From Chromobacterium aquaticum (lineage in GTDB: Bacteria > Pseudomonadota > Gammaproteobacteria > Burkholderiales > Chromobacteriaceae): 48,796 nucleotides of DNA. Every line of letters starts with the position of its first letter. Positions within the stretch are counted from its first letter, which is position 1. The stretch spans positions 1 through 48,796 of the forward strand of contig NZ_JAJOHW010000097.1 in the NCBI RefSeq assembly GCF_021129195.1, written 5' to 3'. A program made the position numbers and the translations under genes. Under the pieces are notes generated by a model that was not told the origin of the DNA, did not search any database, and worked only from the letters and a program-made list of their open reading frames with translations. This document shows, one piece after another, positions 30,532 to 38,060 of the stretch.

Positions 30532-31241
30532 CCGTCGTCGTCCAGCAGCAGGAAGCGCGCTGTCGCCGCGCCGTCCTCGCAATGGAAAGACGCTGGCAAG
30601 GGCAGGCTCAGGGCCGCCAGCGGCGGCGCCATGTCCGCCGCCAACGCCAGCGCGGGCAAGCCGGCGCAGCGCAGTTCCAAGGCACGGAAGCTGGCGAAAT
30701 AAGGGCTGGGATTGTCTATGCGCAACTGCGCGCCGCCGGGCTCCCGCGTGACGGCGAAGCGCAGCCACCGCGGCAAGTCCTCGAGCGCAGCACGGAGTCC
30801 GGCTGGCCGCATCAGAACCTTCATCTGGGTACGCAGCGTGACTGTCAGCGTCCGGGCCGCCGCCGGCAAATCCATGCGCGCCGGCGGGATTTCATACAGA
30901 TTCAGCCAGAACAGCGACTCTCGGTCCACGGGCAATGGGGTGCCGGTCGCGATCAAGCGCAGACTGATCTGCCCATCCGGGTTCAGACGAAAGATGGGCG
31001 GCATCGGCATCACCGCCGCCTCCGCGCCCAGCGTGTCCGGGCCGGAGTCCAGCCGCCCATCATCCACCCAAGCCTGCACCAGCACCGGATAGCGATTCAG
31101 ATTGATCAATTGCAGCGACTGCTCGGCGCTGCCGCCGGCGAACACCACCCGCGTGGACTCCGCCATCAGGCCAGCCCAACTGCTGCCGCCCAGCAGACAC
31201 AGCAAACCGCGCAAGCCCCAGCGCCAGGCCTTATTGCACAC
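30492..31241 (-). CDS. Fimbrial chaperone 2 (PapD-like)
   Basis: This is a 249-residue periplasmic chaperone. A signal peptide (about 1-27) precedes two Ig-like domains. The G1 donor strand LTVTLRTQMKVLMRP carries the conserved Arg/Lys pair used to bind subunit C-termini. LINLNRYPVLVQAWVDDG and ESLFWLNLYEIPP are the usual family blocks. The start is a GTG at 31241, inside the last codons of the adhesin gene (11-bp overlap). It is the last gene of the fimbrial operon and may serve the large tip protein, while chaperone 1 serves the pilin. That division of labour is inference. Confidence 0.88.
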   Translation of the reverse strand: MCNKAWRWGLRGLLCLLGGSSWAGLMAESTRVVFAGGSAEQSLQLINLNRYPVLVQAWVDDGRLDSGPDTLGAEAAVMPMPPIFRLNPDGQISLRLIATGTPLPVDRESLFWLNLYEIPPARMDLPAAARTLTVTLRTQMKVLMRPAGLRAALEDLPRWLRFAVTREPGGAQLRIDNPSPYFASFRALELRCAGLPALALAADMAPPLAALSLPLPASFHCEDGAATARFLLLDDDGQPLAGETRVGER

Positions 31242-32628
31242 GGATCACCACCTGCGCCGTCGCGTTCAAGCCTCCGGCCTTGACCCTCTTGCCCGGCAAA
31301 CGGGTCAGCACCGCCTGCATCCGCGCCTGATAGCGGGTCCAGCCATCCTGGCTGCCCAGTTCGGCGGTGTCTTGCAGTACCGGATACCAGCCGGCATCGC
31401 CGCCCCCCCCGGTGAGCAGCACGTCGCTAAGCAGATTCAGCACTTGGCCGCCTGGCCTCCGCAACGCCACGCCCACCCCGGTCGCCACCGCCGGGTTGAC
31501 GCCGTAACCGTCGGACAGCAGGTGGCTGACCCCGCCGCCACTCGTGCCCAGGCCTTCTGTCAACGCCGCCTGGTAATTTGCCGGCTGCACCAGCAGCCCC
31601 ATCGCCGTCTGCCCCTGTGCCGTGCCGCTTTGAAAACCGCTCAGGCCGGCATTGGCCGGCGCGCCGGTCTGGCACTGCAGGCGGATGTCCACCGGCAGCG
31701 TGCGTTGCCCGCCCTGCTCCAACTCGGCCACCGAGATCGCCGGAAACGCCACCACCGGCGTCACCGTCTCCACGCGGCAGCTGGCGCTGCGGCGCACCTT
31801 CACCACCTGATACGGATTGATCGCGCCGGGCCAATCCCAAAACCAGCCGCTGAAGTTTTGATTATGGTCGGCGCCCTCGCTCAACCACGGCGAGCCGCCG
31901 CCGCCCTGAAACGCGCTATAGGCGATGGGTTGGGCATACATCCAGTTCTGGCCGGCCGGCCCGTCCTGCCAGCCTATGTCTCCCGACCCCTTGGACTGGC
32001 TGTATTTGAAAAACTCCACCTTGTAGTTGCTGAAGTGCTTGGCCTTGATCAGATACCAGCCGCGCTCATCGCGATCATTGGCCATATCCAGCACCAGCGG
32101 CCGCCGTTTCCAATAGCGCGACGCGTACTCGCCGGTATTCAGATTGGTCACCCGCGCCATCAGGCCGCGCTGTACCGTGCGATACGCCTGCGGCAGACCG
32201 ATGGCGCTGCCCTCCTCGTCCTTGCCGGCCCAATCGTTGTCGCCATTGGTCGAATAGTATTCATAAAAAGTCTCCGGCTTTTCTTCCGGCGAGCAGCGAA
32301 ACAGCACCTGCTCCGGCGCATAGCCGCCGGTATGGCCGGAACCCAAGTCATAGATGCTCAGCACCTTGCTGGCCAATAAAGTGCCGTCCGGCTGGAACGC
32401 CTCGTTATTGATATTGATGGTCATCGCCAGCGCCCCCTGGCCGGCAGTATCCGTCGCACCGTCCCAAATCCTGACCTCGCCCCTGCCGGGTTCGACATAG
32501 TCCACCGCATTGATATCGGTCGTCGGCGAAGAGCGCGACACGCGATAACAGGCGCCCTGCGCCGACATGCTGGACAAGGCCCCCACCAGCAGCATCGCAG
32601 CGCCCAAGGCATCGGATTGATATTTCAT
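31231..32628 (-). CDS. Fimbrial tip adhesin-like protein
   Basis: This is a 465-residue exported protein. It has a signal peptide of about 25 residues, then a Cys-containing N-terminal region (ACYRVSRSS...). A Gly/Trp/Tyr/Asn-rich middle follows (SGWFWDWPGAINPYQ). A C-terminal pilin-like part contains FPAISVAELEQGGQRTLPVDIRLQC and ends in a strand like those inserted into the chaperone or usher (AQVVIRVQ). I do not recognise the N-terminal receptor domain. Size and position point to a two-domain tip adhesin. The start at 32628 has AGGAG 7 bp upstream, 8 bp after the usher stop. Confidence 0.75.
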   Translation of the reverse strand: MKYQSDALGAAMLLVGALSSMSAQGACYRVSRSSPTTDINAVDYVEPGRGEVRIWDGATDTAGQGALAMTININNEAFQPDGTLLASKVLSIYDLGSGHTGGYAPEQVLFRCSPEEKPETFYEYYSTNGDNDWAGKDEEGSAIGLPQAYRTVQRGLMARVTNLNTGEYASRYWKRRPLVLDMANDRDERGWYLIKAKHFSNYKVEFFKYSQSKGSGDIGWQDGPAGQNWMYAQPIAYSAFQGGGGSPWLSEGADHNQNFSGWFWDWPGAINPYQVVKVRRSASCRVETVTPVVAFPAISVAELEQGGQRTLPVDIRLQCQTGAPANAGLSGFQSGTAQGQTAMGLLVQPANYQAALTEGLGTSGGGVSHLLSDGYGVNPAVATGVGVALRRPGGQVLNLLSDVLLTGGGGDAGWYPVLQDTAELGSQDGWTRYQARMQAVLTRLPGKRVKAGGLNATAQVVIRVQ

Positions 32629-32636
32629 CTTGCTCC

Positions 32637-35219
32637 TCATGGATTGGGCAGCGGCGCGCACGCCGCCTCCAGACGGACGATGGACCGGCTACCCGTCTCG
32701 TCCGCCAGCGTGTACGGCAATACGCATTGACTATCCGCGTCATCGCCCCATTTCACTCGCAAGCTGGCCTTGCGCGCGCCGACCCGCGCATAAGCCTGCC
32801 CCCCCTGGCCCACCATGCCGATATTGGCGCCGTCTTCCGCGTACACCATTGCGCCCATCGGCAAGGCCGAGCCATCGGCCAGCCATCCCTTGATCAACAC
32901 TGCCTGGCCGCTGCGGGTGGCGAACTTCAGCCGCACCGCCGCTCCGGCGTACGGCGCGGTGCGCTGTTGGTCTCCCAGTAGCTCCACGCCTGCCGCCAGG
33001 CCCTTGCTGTCCAGCGCCACCTCGTTGTAGCGGTAAGGCGTCAGCGCCGGAATCAGCGCATAACCGGCGCGGTCCACCGTCGCGCCCAAGCCATTGCGCA
33101 CCACCGCGCCGCTGGCGCCGGGCGCTTCCACCAGGCCGAAGGTTTCACTCAGGTACGGCCCCAAAGTCACGCCGCCGCGATGCAGCGCCAGCGCGCCGCG
33201 CGCGCTGACGCCGACCTGCGAAAAATCACGCCCCCGTGAATAGCTGCCGCCCAGCGTCACCGGCGCAAAGCGCTTCTGCGCATTAGCGCTCAAGCTGCCA
33301 GAACCGTCGGGGACAGCGCGCGCCACATTGACGCCATAACTGAGTGTCTGCGCCTCATCGGCGCTGCCGCTCAGCGACAATTGCTGATTGCCCTCGCCGC
33401 CGCTGCGGCTGCTGGACGCCGCCAGCATGGGCGCACGCCGCGCGGTGCCCAACGGCATGGACAGATTGAACGACACGGTATTGCCGACCCGCCCGCTGTC
33501 CAGCATCGGCAGGGCGCGGCCCATTTGGCCGACGCGCTGGCGCGAGACCGACACCCCGTAGCCGACAGAACCGATCTGATGCTGATAGCTCAGCTGCAAC
33601 TGGCCGTCCCGCTGCTTGCCGCTGTAGTAATCGCTGATCGACGCGGACAGCGCCAGGCTACCGTAGCCGCCCAGCCGCTGATTGACGCTGGCGGTGAACT
33701 GATTGCGCTGCTGGAAACTGCTGGAATGCCAGCTCTCGCCGCGCCGGAACGCCTGGCGCGCGCCCACCGCGTCGACCAGATCGCGGTAGCCGCGGGTGGA
33801 GTAACGGTAACCGGCCAAGGTGATGGCCGTGGAGGTTGGCTGGAGGGTATGGCTATACGACAAGGCCGCGCGCCAGCCCATAAGTGGCCCGCCGTCGCTG
33901 TCGCGCGAGCGGGAATACGTGGCGTCCGCGCCCAGCGCACCAAAGCGCGATCCCCACACCACGCCGCCCAGCGCCGCGGCGTAGCCCGACGCCAGCCTCG
34001 CGCCCATATTGGCGGTCAGCGCATTGCTGAAGCCGCGCTGATAAGCGAGATCGGCGAACAGCGGCTTGTCGTCCAACGTGTTGCGCAATTGGCCCAAGGT
34101 CAGGTTGTAGCGCGCCTGGCCCGGCCGTATCGATGTCGGCACCGCCGCGAACGGCACGGTGAATCGTTTCACCTGCCCGTCCGCCTCGGTGATCTCCACC
34201 TCCAAGTCGCCTTGATAGCTGGTGGGGAACAGATCGTCGATCACGAAGGGACCGGGCGCGACCACGGTCTGATAAACCTCCTGCTGGCCCTGGCGCACCA
34301 CCACCCGCGCATTGCTGTCAGCCACGCCGCGCACCACCGGCGCATAGCCGCGCAAACCATCCGGTAGCATCCGCTCGTCGCTGCGCAATTGCAGGCCGCG
34401 AAAACCGACGCCGCTCAACAGGCCGCCGCCGCTGGAACCGTCGCCCAGCGTCAGCTCGCTGCGCCAGCCGGGCAGCGCGCGCTGCGCATAGCTGCGAATA
34501 TTATTCCAGCGCCCGCCACCGGTGCCGCCGCTGTAATTGGACTGCTGGCGCAAACGCCACAACCCCAGATTCACCCCGGCATCGGCGGCCAGATAATGGT
34601 AGTTGCTGCTGACATCGCCGCTGCTGACACGGTAGCCATTGACGTCGTAATTGACGAAGGCAATGGCCGCGCCGGCGTCCAGATCCTCCTCCGCCACCTG
34701 GCCGCGTGGCGTTCGCCGCATCGCCGCCTGCGGCAAGGACAGATCCAGCCGCAGCCGCGACAGATCGAACACACTGCCGGCGCCGGGAATACGCAAGGCC
34801 AATGGTCGGCACGCTGCGCCGTCCTCCTCATCCGGCACCAGGCTCTCCGGTCGCATCCCGGCCCTGAACAGCCAGTCCCGATCCAGGCAGGCATGGACCG
34901 GATGCTCGCCGCTACGGCGGAAGCTCACGGTCTTGCGGGAATAAAATGCGCCATTGACGAAAACGTCCACCAAGTATTCGCCTGGATCCACCTGATCCGG
35001 CTGATTGAAACGCTCAAGCCCATTCGCCAGTGGGCTGCCCAGCAGCAAGCGGCTGTCGAAACGATAAACGGGCAAGGCCGGCATGTCCGCTGCCTGTCCG
35101 CCGGCCCAAGCCGGGCCGGCGGACAGGCAGGCGGCCAATGTCGGGCGCAGAACGAGCGGCCATTTGAAGCCAGCGCCGGCGGCATCACTCCGCCAGCACG
35201 GCGGCAGACTCCACCTCAT
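32637..35219 (-). CDS. Fimbrial outer-membrane usher
   Basis: This 860-residue usher assembles and exports fimbriae. An N-terminal signal (about 1-40) is followed by the chaperone-binding N domain (YRFDSRLLLGSP...LVDVFVNGAFYSRKTV). Next comes the 24-stranded barrel with the plug region (VRGVADSNARVVVRQGQQEVYQTVVAPGPFVIDDLFPT). Two C-terminal domains end with a conserved Cys pair. The length is close to PapC and FimD (about 840-880). The start overlaps the chaperone 1 gene by 35 bp, with GGGGTGA just before the ATG. This is the central gene of a five-gene operon. Confidence 0.94.
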   Translation of the reverse strand: MRWSLPPCWRSDAAGAGFKWPLVLRPTLAACLSAGPAWAGGQAADMPALPVYRFDSRLLLGSPLANGLERFNQPDQVDPGEYLVDVFVNGAFYSRKTVSFRRSGEHPVHACLDRDWLFRAGMRPESLVPDEEDGAACRPLALRIPGAGSVFDLSRLRLDLSLPQAAMRRTPRGQVAEEDLDAGAAIAFVNYDVNGYRVSSGDVSSNYHYLAADAGVNLGLWRLRQQSNYSGGTGGGRWNNIRSYAQRALPGWRSELTLGDGSSGGGLLSGVGFRGLQLRSDERMLPDGLRGYAPVVRGVADSNARVVVRQGQQEVYQTVVAPGPFVIDDLFPTSYQGDLEVEITEADGQVKRFTVPFAAVPTSIRPGQARYNLTLGQLRNTLDDKPLFADLAYQRGFSNALTANMGARLASGYAAALGGVVWGSRFGALGADATYSRSRDSDGGPLMGWRAALSYSHTLQPTSTAITLAGYRYSTRGYRDLVDAVGARQAFRRGESWHSSSFQQRNQFTASVNQRLGGYGSLALSASISDYYSGKQRDGQLQLSYQHQIGSVGYGVSVSRQRVGQMGRALPMLDSGRVGNTVSFNLSMPLGTARRAPMLAASSSRSGGEGNQQLSLSGSADEAQTLSYGVNVARAVPDGSGSLSANAQKRFAPVTLGGSYSRGRDFSQVGVSARGALALHRGGVTLGPYLSETFGLVEAPGASGAVVRNGLGATVDRAGYALIPALTPYRYNEVALDSKGLAAGVELLGDQQRTAPYAGAAVRLKFATRSGQAVLIKGWLADGSALPMGAMVYAEDGANIGMVGQGGQAYARVGARKASLRVKWGDDADSQCVLPYTLADETGSRSIVRLEAACAPLPNP

Positions 35220-35940
35220 TCACCCCACCGTAGTCATTGATATGCCTAAAGCGCACCGACAGCGGCGCCCGGGGCTGCGTCAGCTCCGGCAGCGGCCAGC
35301 TGGCGCGGGAGAACGGCGTCAACATCTCGGCTTTGAAGGCATGCGCCTTGCCGTTGCTGATCAGTTGACCGCCGCTCAGCGTCAGGAAATAACCGCTGCG
35401 GTTATCGGCGCTCAAACGCCAGCCCCGGCCCTGGCGCTGCACGGAGAAGCCCAATTGGCAGGGTGCCTGTTCCACGCGGCCGGCTATCGTCGACGGGCGG
35501 TAGAACAGCTTGAGCCGGTTGCGCAGCATCACCAGCATCTGGTTCTGCCCGGAGAAAGCCTGATTGATAGACGGGATCTGCAGCAGATTGAAGTAGTAGA
35601 CCGACTCTCGGTCCTGCGGCAGCGGACTGCCGTCGAACACCAAGCGCACGGTCTGACCGGCCTTGGCTTCAATGCGGAACACCGCCGGCATCACGGCGAA
35701 GGGCGCGACGGCCTGCTCCGGCGTGGAGTTCTCATCGCCGGAGTCCACCCAGACTTGCACCACGCTGGGGCTGGCGTCCTGGTTGTTCAGCTGAACACTG
35801 CTCTCATGAGCCTGCCCGGGGTAGATGATGCGGGTATTGTTCAGCACCACGCTGCCCCAGGCCAACTGACCGGCGAACAACAACAGCCATGCCGCCCAAC
35901 AGGCGACCGCAGTGGCGCGTTTACTGGTAGGAAACCGCAT
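35185..35940 (-). CDS. Fimbrial chaperone 1 (PapD-like)
   Basis: This is a 251-residue periplasmic chaperone. It has a signal peptide (1-27, ending QLAWG), a first Ig domain starting SVVLNNTRIIYPGQ, and NQDASPSVVQVWVDSGDE. The donor strand MLVMLRNRLKLFYRP has the conserved basic residue pair. It presents pilin subunits to the usher by donor-strand complementation. The start at 35940 overlaps the pilin gene by 20 bp and the end overlaps the usher gene by 35 bp, so translation is coupled along the operon. It is diverged from chaperone 2 in the same operon. Confidence 0.92.
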   Translation of the reverse strand: MRFPTSKRATAVACWAAWLLLFAGQLAWGSVVLNNTRIIYPGQAHESSVQLNNQDASPSVVQVWVDSGDENSTPEQAVAPFAVMPAVFRIEAKAGQTVRLVFDGSPLPQDRESVYYFNLLQIPSINQAFSGQNQMLVMLRNRLKLFYRPSTIAGRVEQAPCQLGFSVQRQGRGWRLSADNRSGYFLTLSGGQLISNGKAHAFKAEMLTPFSRASWPLPELTQPRAPLSVRFRHINDYGGVNEVESAAVLAE

Positions 35941-36442
35941 ACTGCACGCTGCCCAATACCGTTCCGGCGCTGGCGGCGTCTTCGGCATAGTAGCGCACGG
36001 CAAAATCATACGCGGCCGTGGTCTGGCCTTTCTTCAACACCAGGCCCGGCGCCTTGTAGCCACCAGTCAGATTGAACGGGCTTCCCGGCGACGCCGGGTC
36101 CAGCAATTGCAAGGCCACCTTGCCGGCGGTGCCGGCATTGCCGATATTGCCCGTGGCCGTCAAGCGGTTAGCGACGAAGACGGCGCTGATCGGGGTATCG
36201 GCGGAGGCATCCGCGGTACATCCGCTCAAGCGGATGGTGAAATCGGTCTGCCCGGCCACGGCGCCATTCTTGTCCAAGCTGCTCGCCGGCACCGTGGGCA
36301 GTAATACCACCGGGCTGGCGGTATTCCCGTTGATGTCCACCGAGCAGGTTTGAGTGGACACCTCCCCCTGGAAATTGATGGTATTGCCGGCCTGCGCTAG
36401 AACCGGAGCGCATAAGCCCGCCACAATAAGGATTCTTTTCAT
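35921..36442 (-). CDS. Major fimbrial subunit (FimA-like pilin)
   Basis: This 173-residue exported pilin has a signal peptide (about 1-22), then the mature start GNTINFQGEVSTQTCSVDI. A disulphide pair is formed by QTC and LSGC. The terminal strand GSVQYAVSYQ is used for chaperone and usher donor-strand exchange. GAGGGG lies 6 bp before the ATG. It is the first gene of a five-gene operon. The 400 bp upstream are much more AT-rich than the rest of the window and contain a TAGGA-N4-TCCTA dyad, which suggests tight regulation. Confidence 0.92.
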   Translation of the reverse strand: MKRILIVAGLCAPVLAQAGNTINFQGEVSTQTCSVDINGNTASPVVLLPTVPASSLDKNGAVAGQTDFTIRLSGCTADASADTPISAVFVANRLTATGNIGNAGTAGKVALQLLDPASPGSPFNLTGGYKAPGLVLKKGQTTAAYDFAVRYYAEDAASAGTVLGSVQYAVSYQ

Positions 36443-36552
36443 AAAACCCCTCACTAATTATTTTGGGACAATGCCAGCACCGGCCCGCAGCGTATTTCCA
36501 TGAACCGAGGTCATGGCATGCCGATTTTATTTTTCGCCGCCCGGCCAAAAAA

Positions 36553-36566
36553 TAGGATAATTCCTA
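36553..36566 (-). promoter_or_regulatory. TAGGA-N4-TCCTA dyad upstream of fimbrial operon
   Basis: This is the 14-bp inverted repeat TAGGATAATTCCTA, lying 111-124 bp before the pilin start in AT-rich DNA. The same geometry and arms recur at 44714-44727 upstream of the two-component genes. It resembles sites of LuxR/FixJ-type (RcsA/B-like) regulators. Confidence 0.5.
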
Positions 36567-36833
36567 AAAATGGCATGGCATTAAGATACAAAACGCATAC
36601 CCTAACGCAGGCCTTGGTTACAACTATCTTCTATGTCATTTAGGATTTAATTTTAAAATTAATATTTCCCAAATAAAATCTTTCATTGCTAATAAATATA
36701 AATTCATCTCTCGCTATCGTTTTCTGATTCCAAACCTGTCCCGTGCCTCCACAAGCGCCCGCCGCCTTGACCCGCGCGCCGCCAGCGGCGACCATCGCCG
36801 CAAGCCTATATCCGTGTCGATAGCTTAATAGAC

Positions 36834-36908
36834 GGCAGGCGGATGGCGGGGAGGCGCATGCGCCTGCCGGAGCTGTGGCCGGTCTGTCAACCCTGTCCTC
36901 CGCCTGCC
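36834..36908 (+). repeat. Structured repeat, copy 1
   Basis: This is a 75-bp element with ends GGCAGGCGGA / TCCGCCTGCC in inverted orientation and an inner palindrome AGGCGCATGCGCCT. It has two relatives, at 36961-37045 and 37204-37281. A fold-back with an inner hairpin is expected, similar in style to REP/BIME or miniature elements. There is no sign of a coding role, because frames differ between copies. Confidence 0.7.
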
Positions 36909-36960
36909 CGCCCCAAGCACCGCATCATCGCGGACTCATGTTTGTACCGGTGGCTCATAC

Positions 36961-37045
36961 GGGGTGGGCGGATGGCGGGGAGGCGCGCATGCGCCTACCG
37001 GGGCTATGGCCGGTCTGCTACCCCTGTCATCCGTCCGCCATCCCC
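36961..37045 (+). repeat. Structured repeat, copy 2
   Basis: It shares the core GAGGCGCGCATGCGCC and the tail CTACCGG, GGTCTGCTA and ACCCCTGTCATCCG with the other two copies. Its ends (GGGGTGGGCGG / CCGCCATCCCC) are more diverged than in copies 1 and 3. It begins 52 bp after copy 1. Confidence 0.65.
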
Positions 37046-37203
37046 TATTGCAAGCGCAGCGACCACACCCCCTTCACGCCGCGACGCCGTTTGCCTTGAC
37101 CCTGCCGTATCCATCGGCAACAATCGCCGCGTGCCGCCTCATTCTGCGGTGCCTGGGTTTAGCAGCTCGACTTCATGGACTCGCCATAGACCGGCCTTAC
37201 CAA

Positions 37204-37281
37204 GGCAGGCGGTGGCGGGGAGGCGCGCATGCGCCTACCGGGTGTCTGTGACCGGTCTGCTAACCCTGTTATCCGCCTGCC
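37204..37281 (+). repeat. Structured repeat, copy 3
   Basis: Its ends GGCAGGCGG / CCGCCTGCC are as in copy 1, and its inner palindrome GGCGCGCATGCGCC is as in copy 2. It ends 46 bp before the start of the first helical-protein gene, so the element may affect that gene's transcription or mRNA. Confidence 0.7.
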
Positions 37282-37327
37282 ATATCCGTTTAGCAGCGGA
37301 GGCGGGCTTTCACAGAGGAGCCTTCCG

Positions 37328-37651
37328 ATGACGCATCAACCCAGCCGGCGCTACCGCGCCTTAGTGTCTCCCTCTCTTCCACTCAAGCTCGTACTCAAGC
37401 AATTACGCCGCATGCCCGGCCTCACTTCCGGACGCCTGCACCTGCTGGAACGCCAGTTGCACATCCGCGAGCGCCATCTGCGCGCGGCGCTGAACGATCT
37501 GCACAAAGCCCATGACAGCCTGCGCGCGGTGCGGGCGCTACTGCGCCAGGCCGGTGCCCAACCCTGCCCCTGCGATGTGCTGCACATCACCCTGGAACCG
37601 GCGCAGCATTGGCTGCAAAGCGGCCTGAGCGCGCTGGCGACGCGGCATTGA
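37328..37651 (+). CDS. Short helical protein, DUF1484-like, paralogue 1
   Basis: This 107-residue cytosolic protein is mostly helical and basic (LHLLERQLHIRERHLRAALNDL). The C-terminus is LLRQAGAQPCPCDVLHITLEPAQHWLQSGLSAL. The second half resembles the next gene product in the spacing of Leu and the LLEP/LEPxQ motif, so the two are tandem paralogues. The pair recalls the DUF1484 family reported from Chromobacterium and Ralstonia. That is from memory and untested. GAGGAG lies 9 bp before the ATG. A repeat copy is directly upstream. The function is unknown. Confidence 0.65.
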   Translation: MTHQPSRRYRALVSPSLPLKLVLKQLRRMPGLTSGRLHLLERQLHIRERHLRAALNDLHKAHDSLRAVRALLRQAGAQPCPCDVLHITLEPAQHWLQSGLSALATRH

Positions 37652-37662
37652 AGGAGACGACG

Positions 37663-37974
37663 ATGAAAACGGCTATCCCTATCCCCGGCCGCCATGCGCT
37701 GCGGCAATTGGAGCAGGCCTTGCACGCGCTAACGGTGGATCAGAGCGCCGAAGCGCCGCTGGCGCAGGCGCAACAGGCGCGCCGGCAATTGGAGCAGGCG
37801 CTGATCGACCACTTGGCGGTGTTGCGCGAGGCCGAGCTGGCCTTGAGTTGCGTGCTGACGCTATTGCTGCGGCATGACGAAGACGGCTTCGCCGGCAAAC
37901 AGCTGCGCGTGTTGCTGGAACCGTTTCAGCAGCAGATGGAAGTGGCCTTGCACGGGCTGGAGGGCTTGCGCTGA
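37663..37974 (+). CDS. Short helical protein, DUF1484-like, paralogue 2
   Basis: This is a 103-residue, mostly helical, Leu/Gln/Ala-rich protein (ALRQLEQALHAL, QARRQLEQALIDHL). Its C-terminus LRVLLEPFQQQMEVALHGLEGLR parallels the end of paralogue 1. GGAG lies before the ATG, 11 bp after the preceding stop, so the two form an operon. No domain with known activity is visible. Two-protein helical complexes are possible, but this is inference. Confidence 0.65.
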   Translation: MKTAIPIPGRHALRQLEQALHALTVDQSAEAPLAQAQQARRQLEQALIDHLAVLREAELALSCVLTLLLRHDEDGFAGKQLRVLLEPFQQQMEVALHGLEGLR

Positions 37975-37988
37975 GGCCTGAATGAATA

Positions 37989-38021
37989 CCGCCCCGGGGC
38001 CTGGACGGCCTCGGGGCGGCG
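37989..38021. terminator. GC hairpin between the DUF1484-like pair and LPMO 1
   Basis: Arms CCGCCCCGGGGCC and GGCCTCGGGGCGG pair with one mismatch around a 5-nt loop. It lies between convergent genes and has no long U-run. Confidence 0.55.
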
Positions 38022-38060
38022 GAGACGGAGGCGGCCGCTCAAGCCGCCACCGTCAAGGGC

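Noticed and set aside
29226..31283. 685-codon open frame spanning the permease and the convergent chaperone
   Set aside because: It crosses the 3' ends of two well-supported genes on opposite strands and is very Arg/Ala/Gly-rich. It is a GC-skew artefact.
36443..36833. Invertible fim switch
   Set aside because: No pair of inverted repeats flanking the pilin promoter and no tyrosine recombinase gene were found nearby.
36834..37281. CRISPR-like array
   Set aside because: There are only three imperfect copies of 75-85 bp with unequal spacers (about 50 and 160 bp) and no cas genes. It fits a REP- or MITE-like repeat better.
36843..37331. Coding frame through the repeats (162 codons)
   Set aside because: The repeats are translated in different frames in successive copies, giving Arg/Pro/Cys-rich sequence. 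It has no ribosome site and no family.
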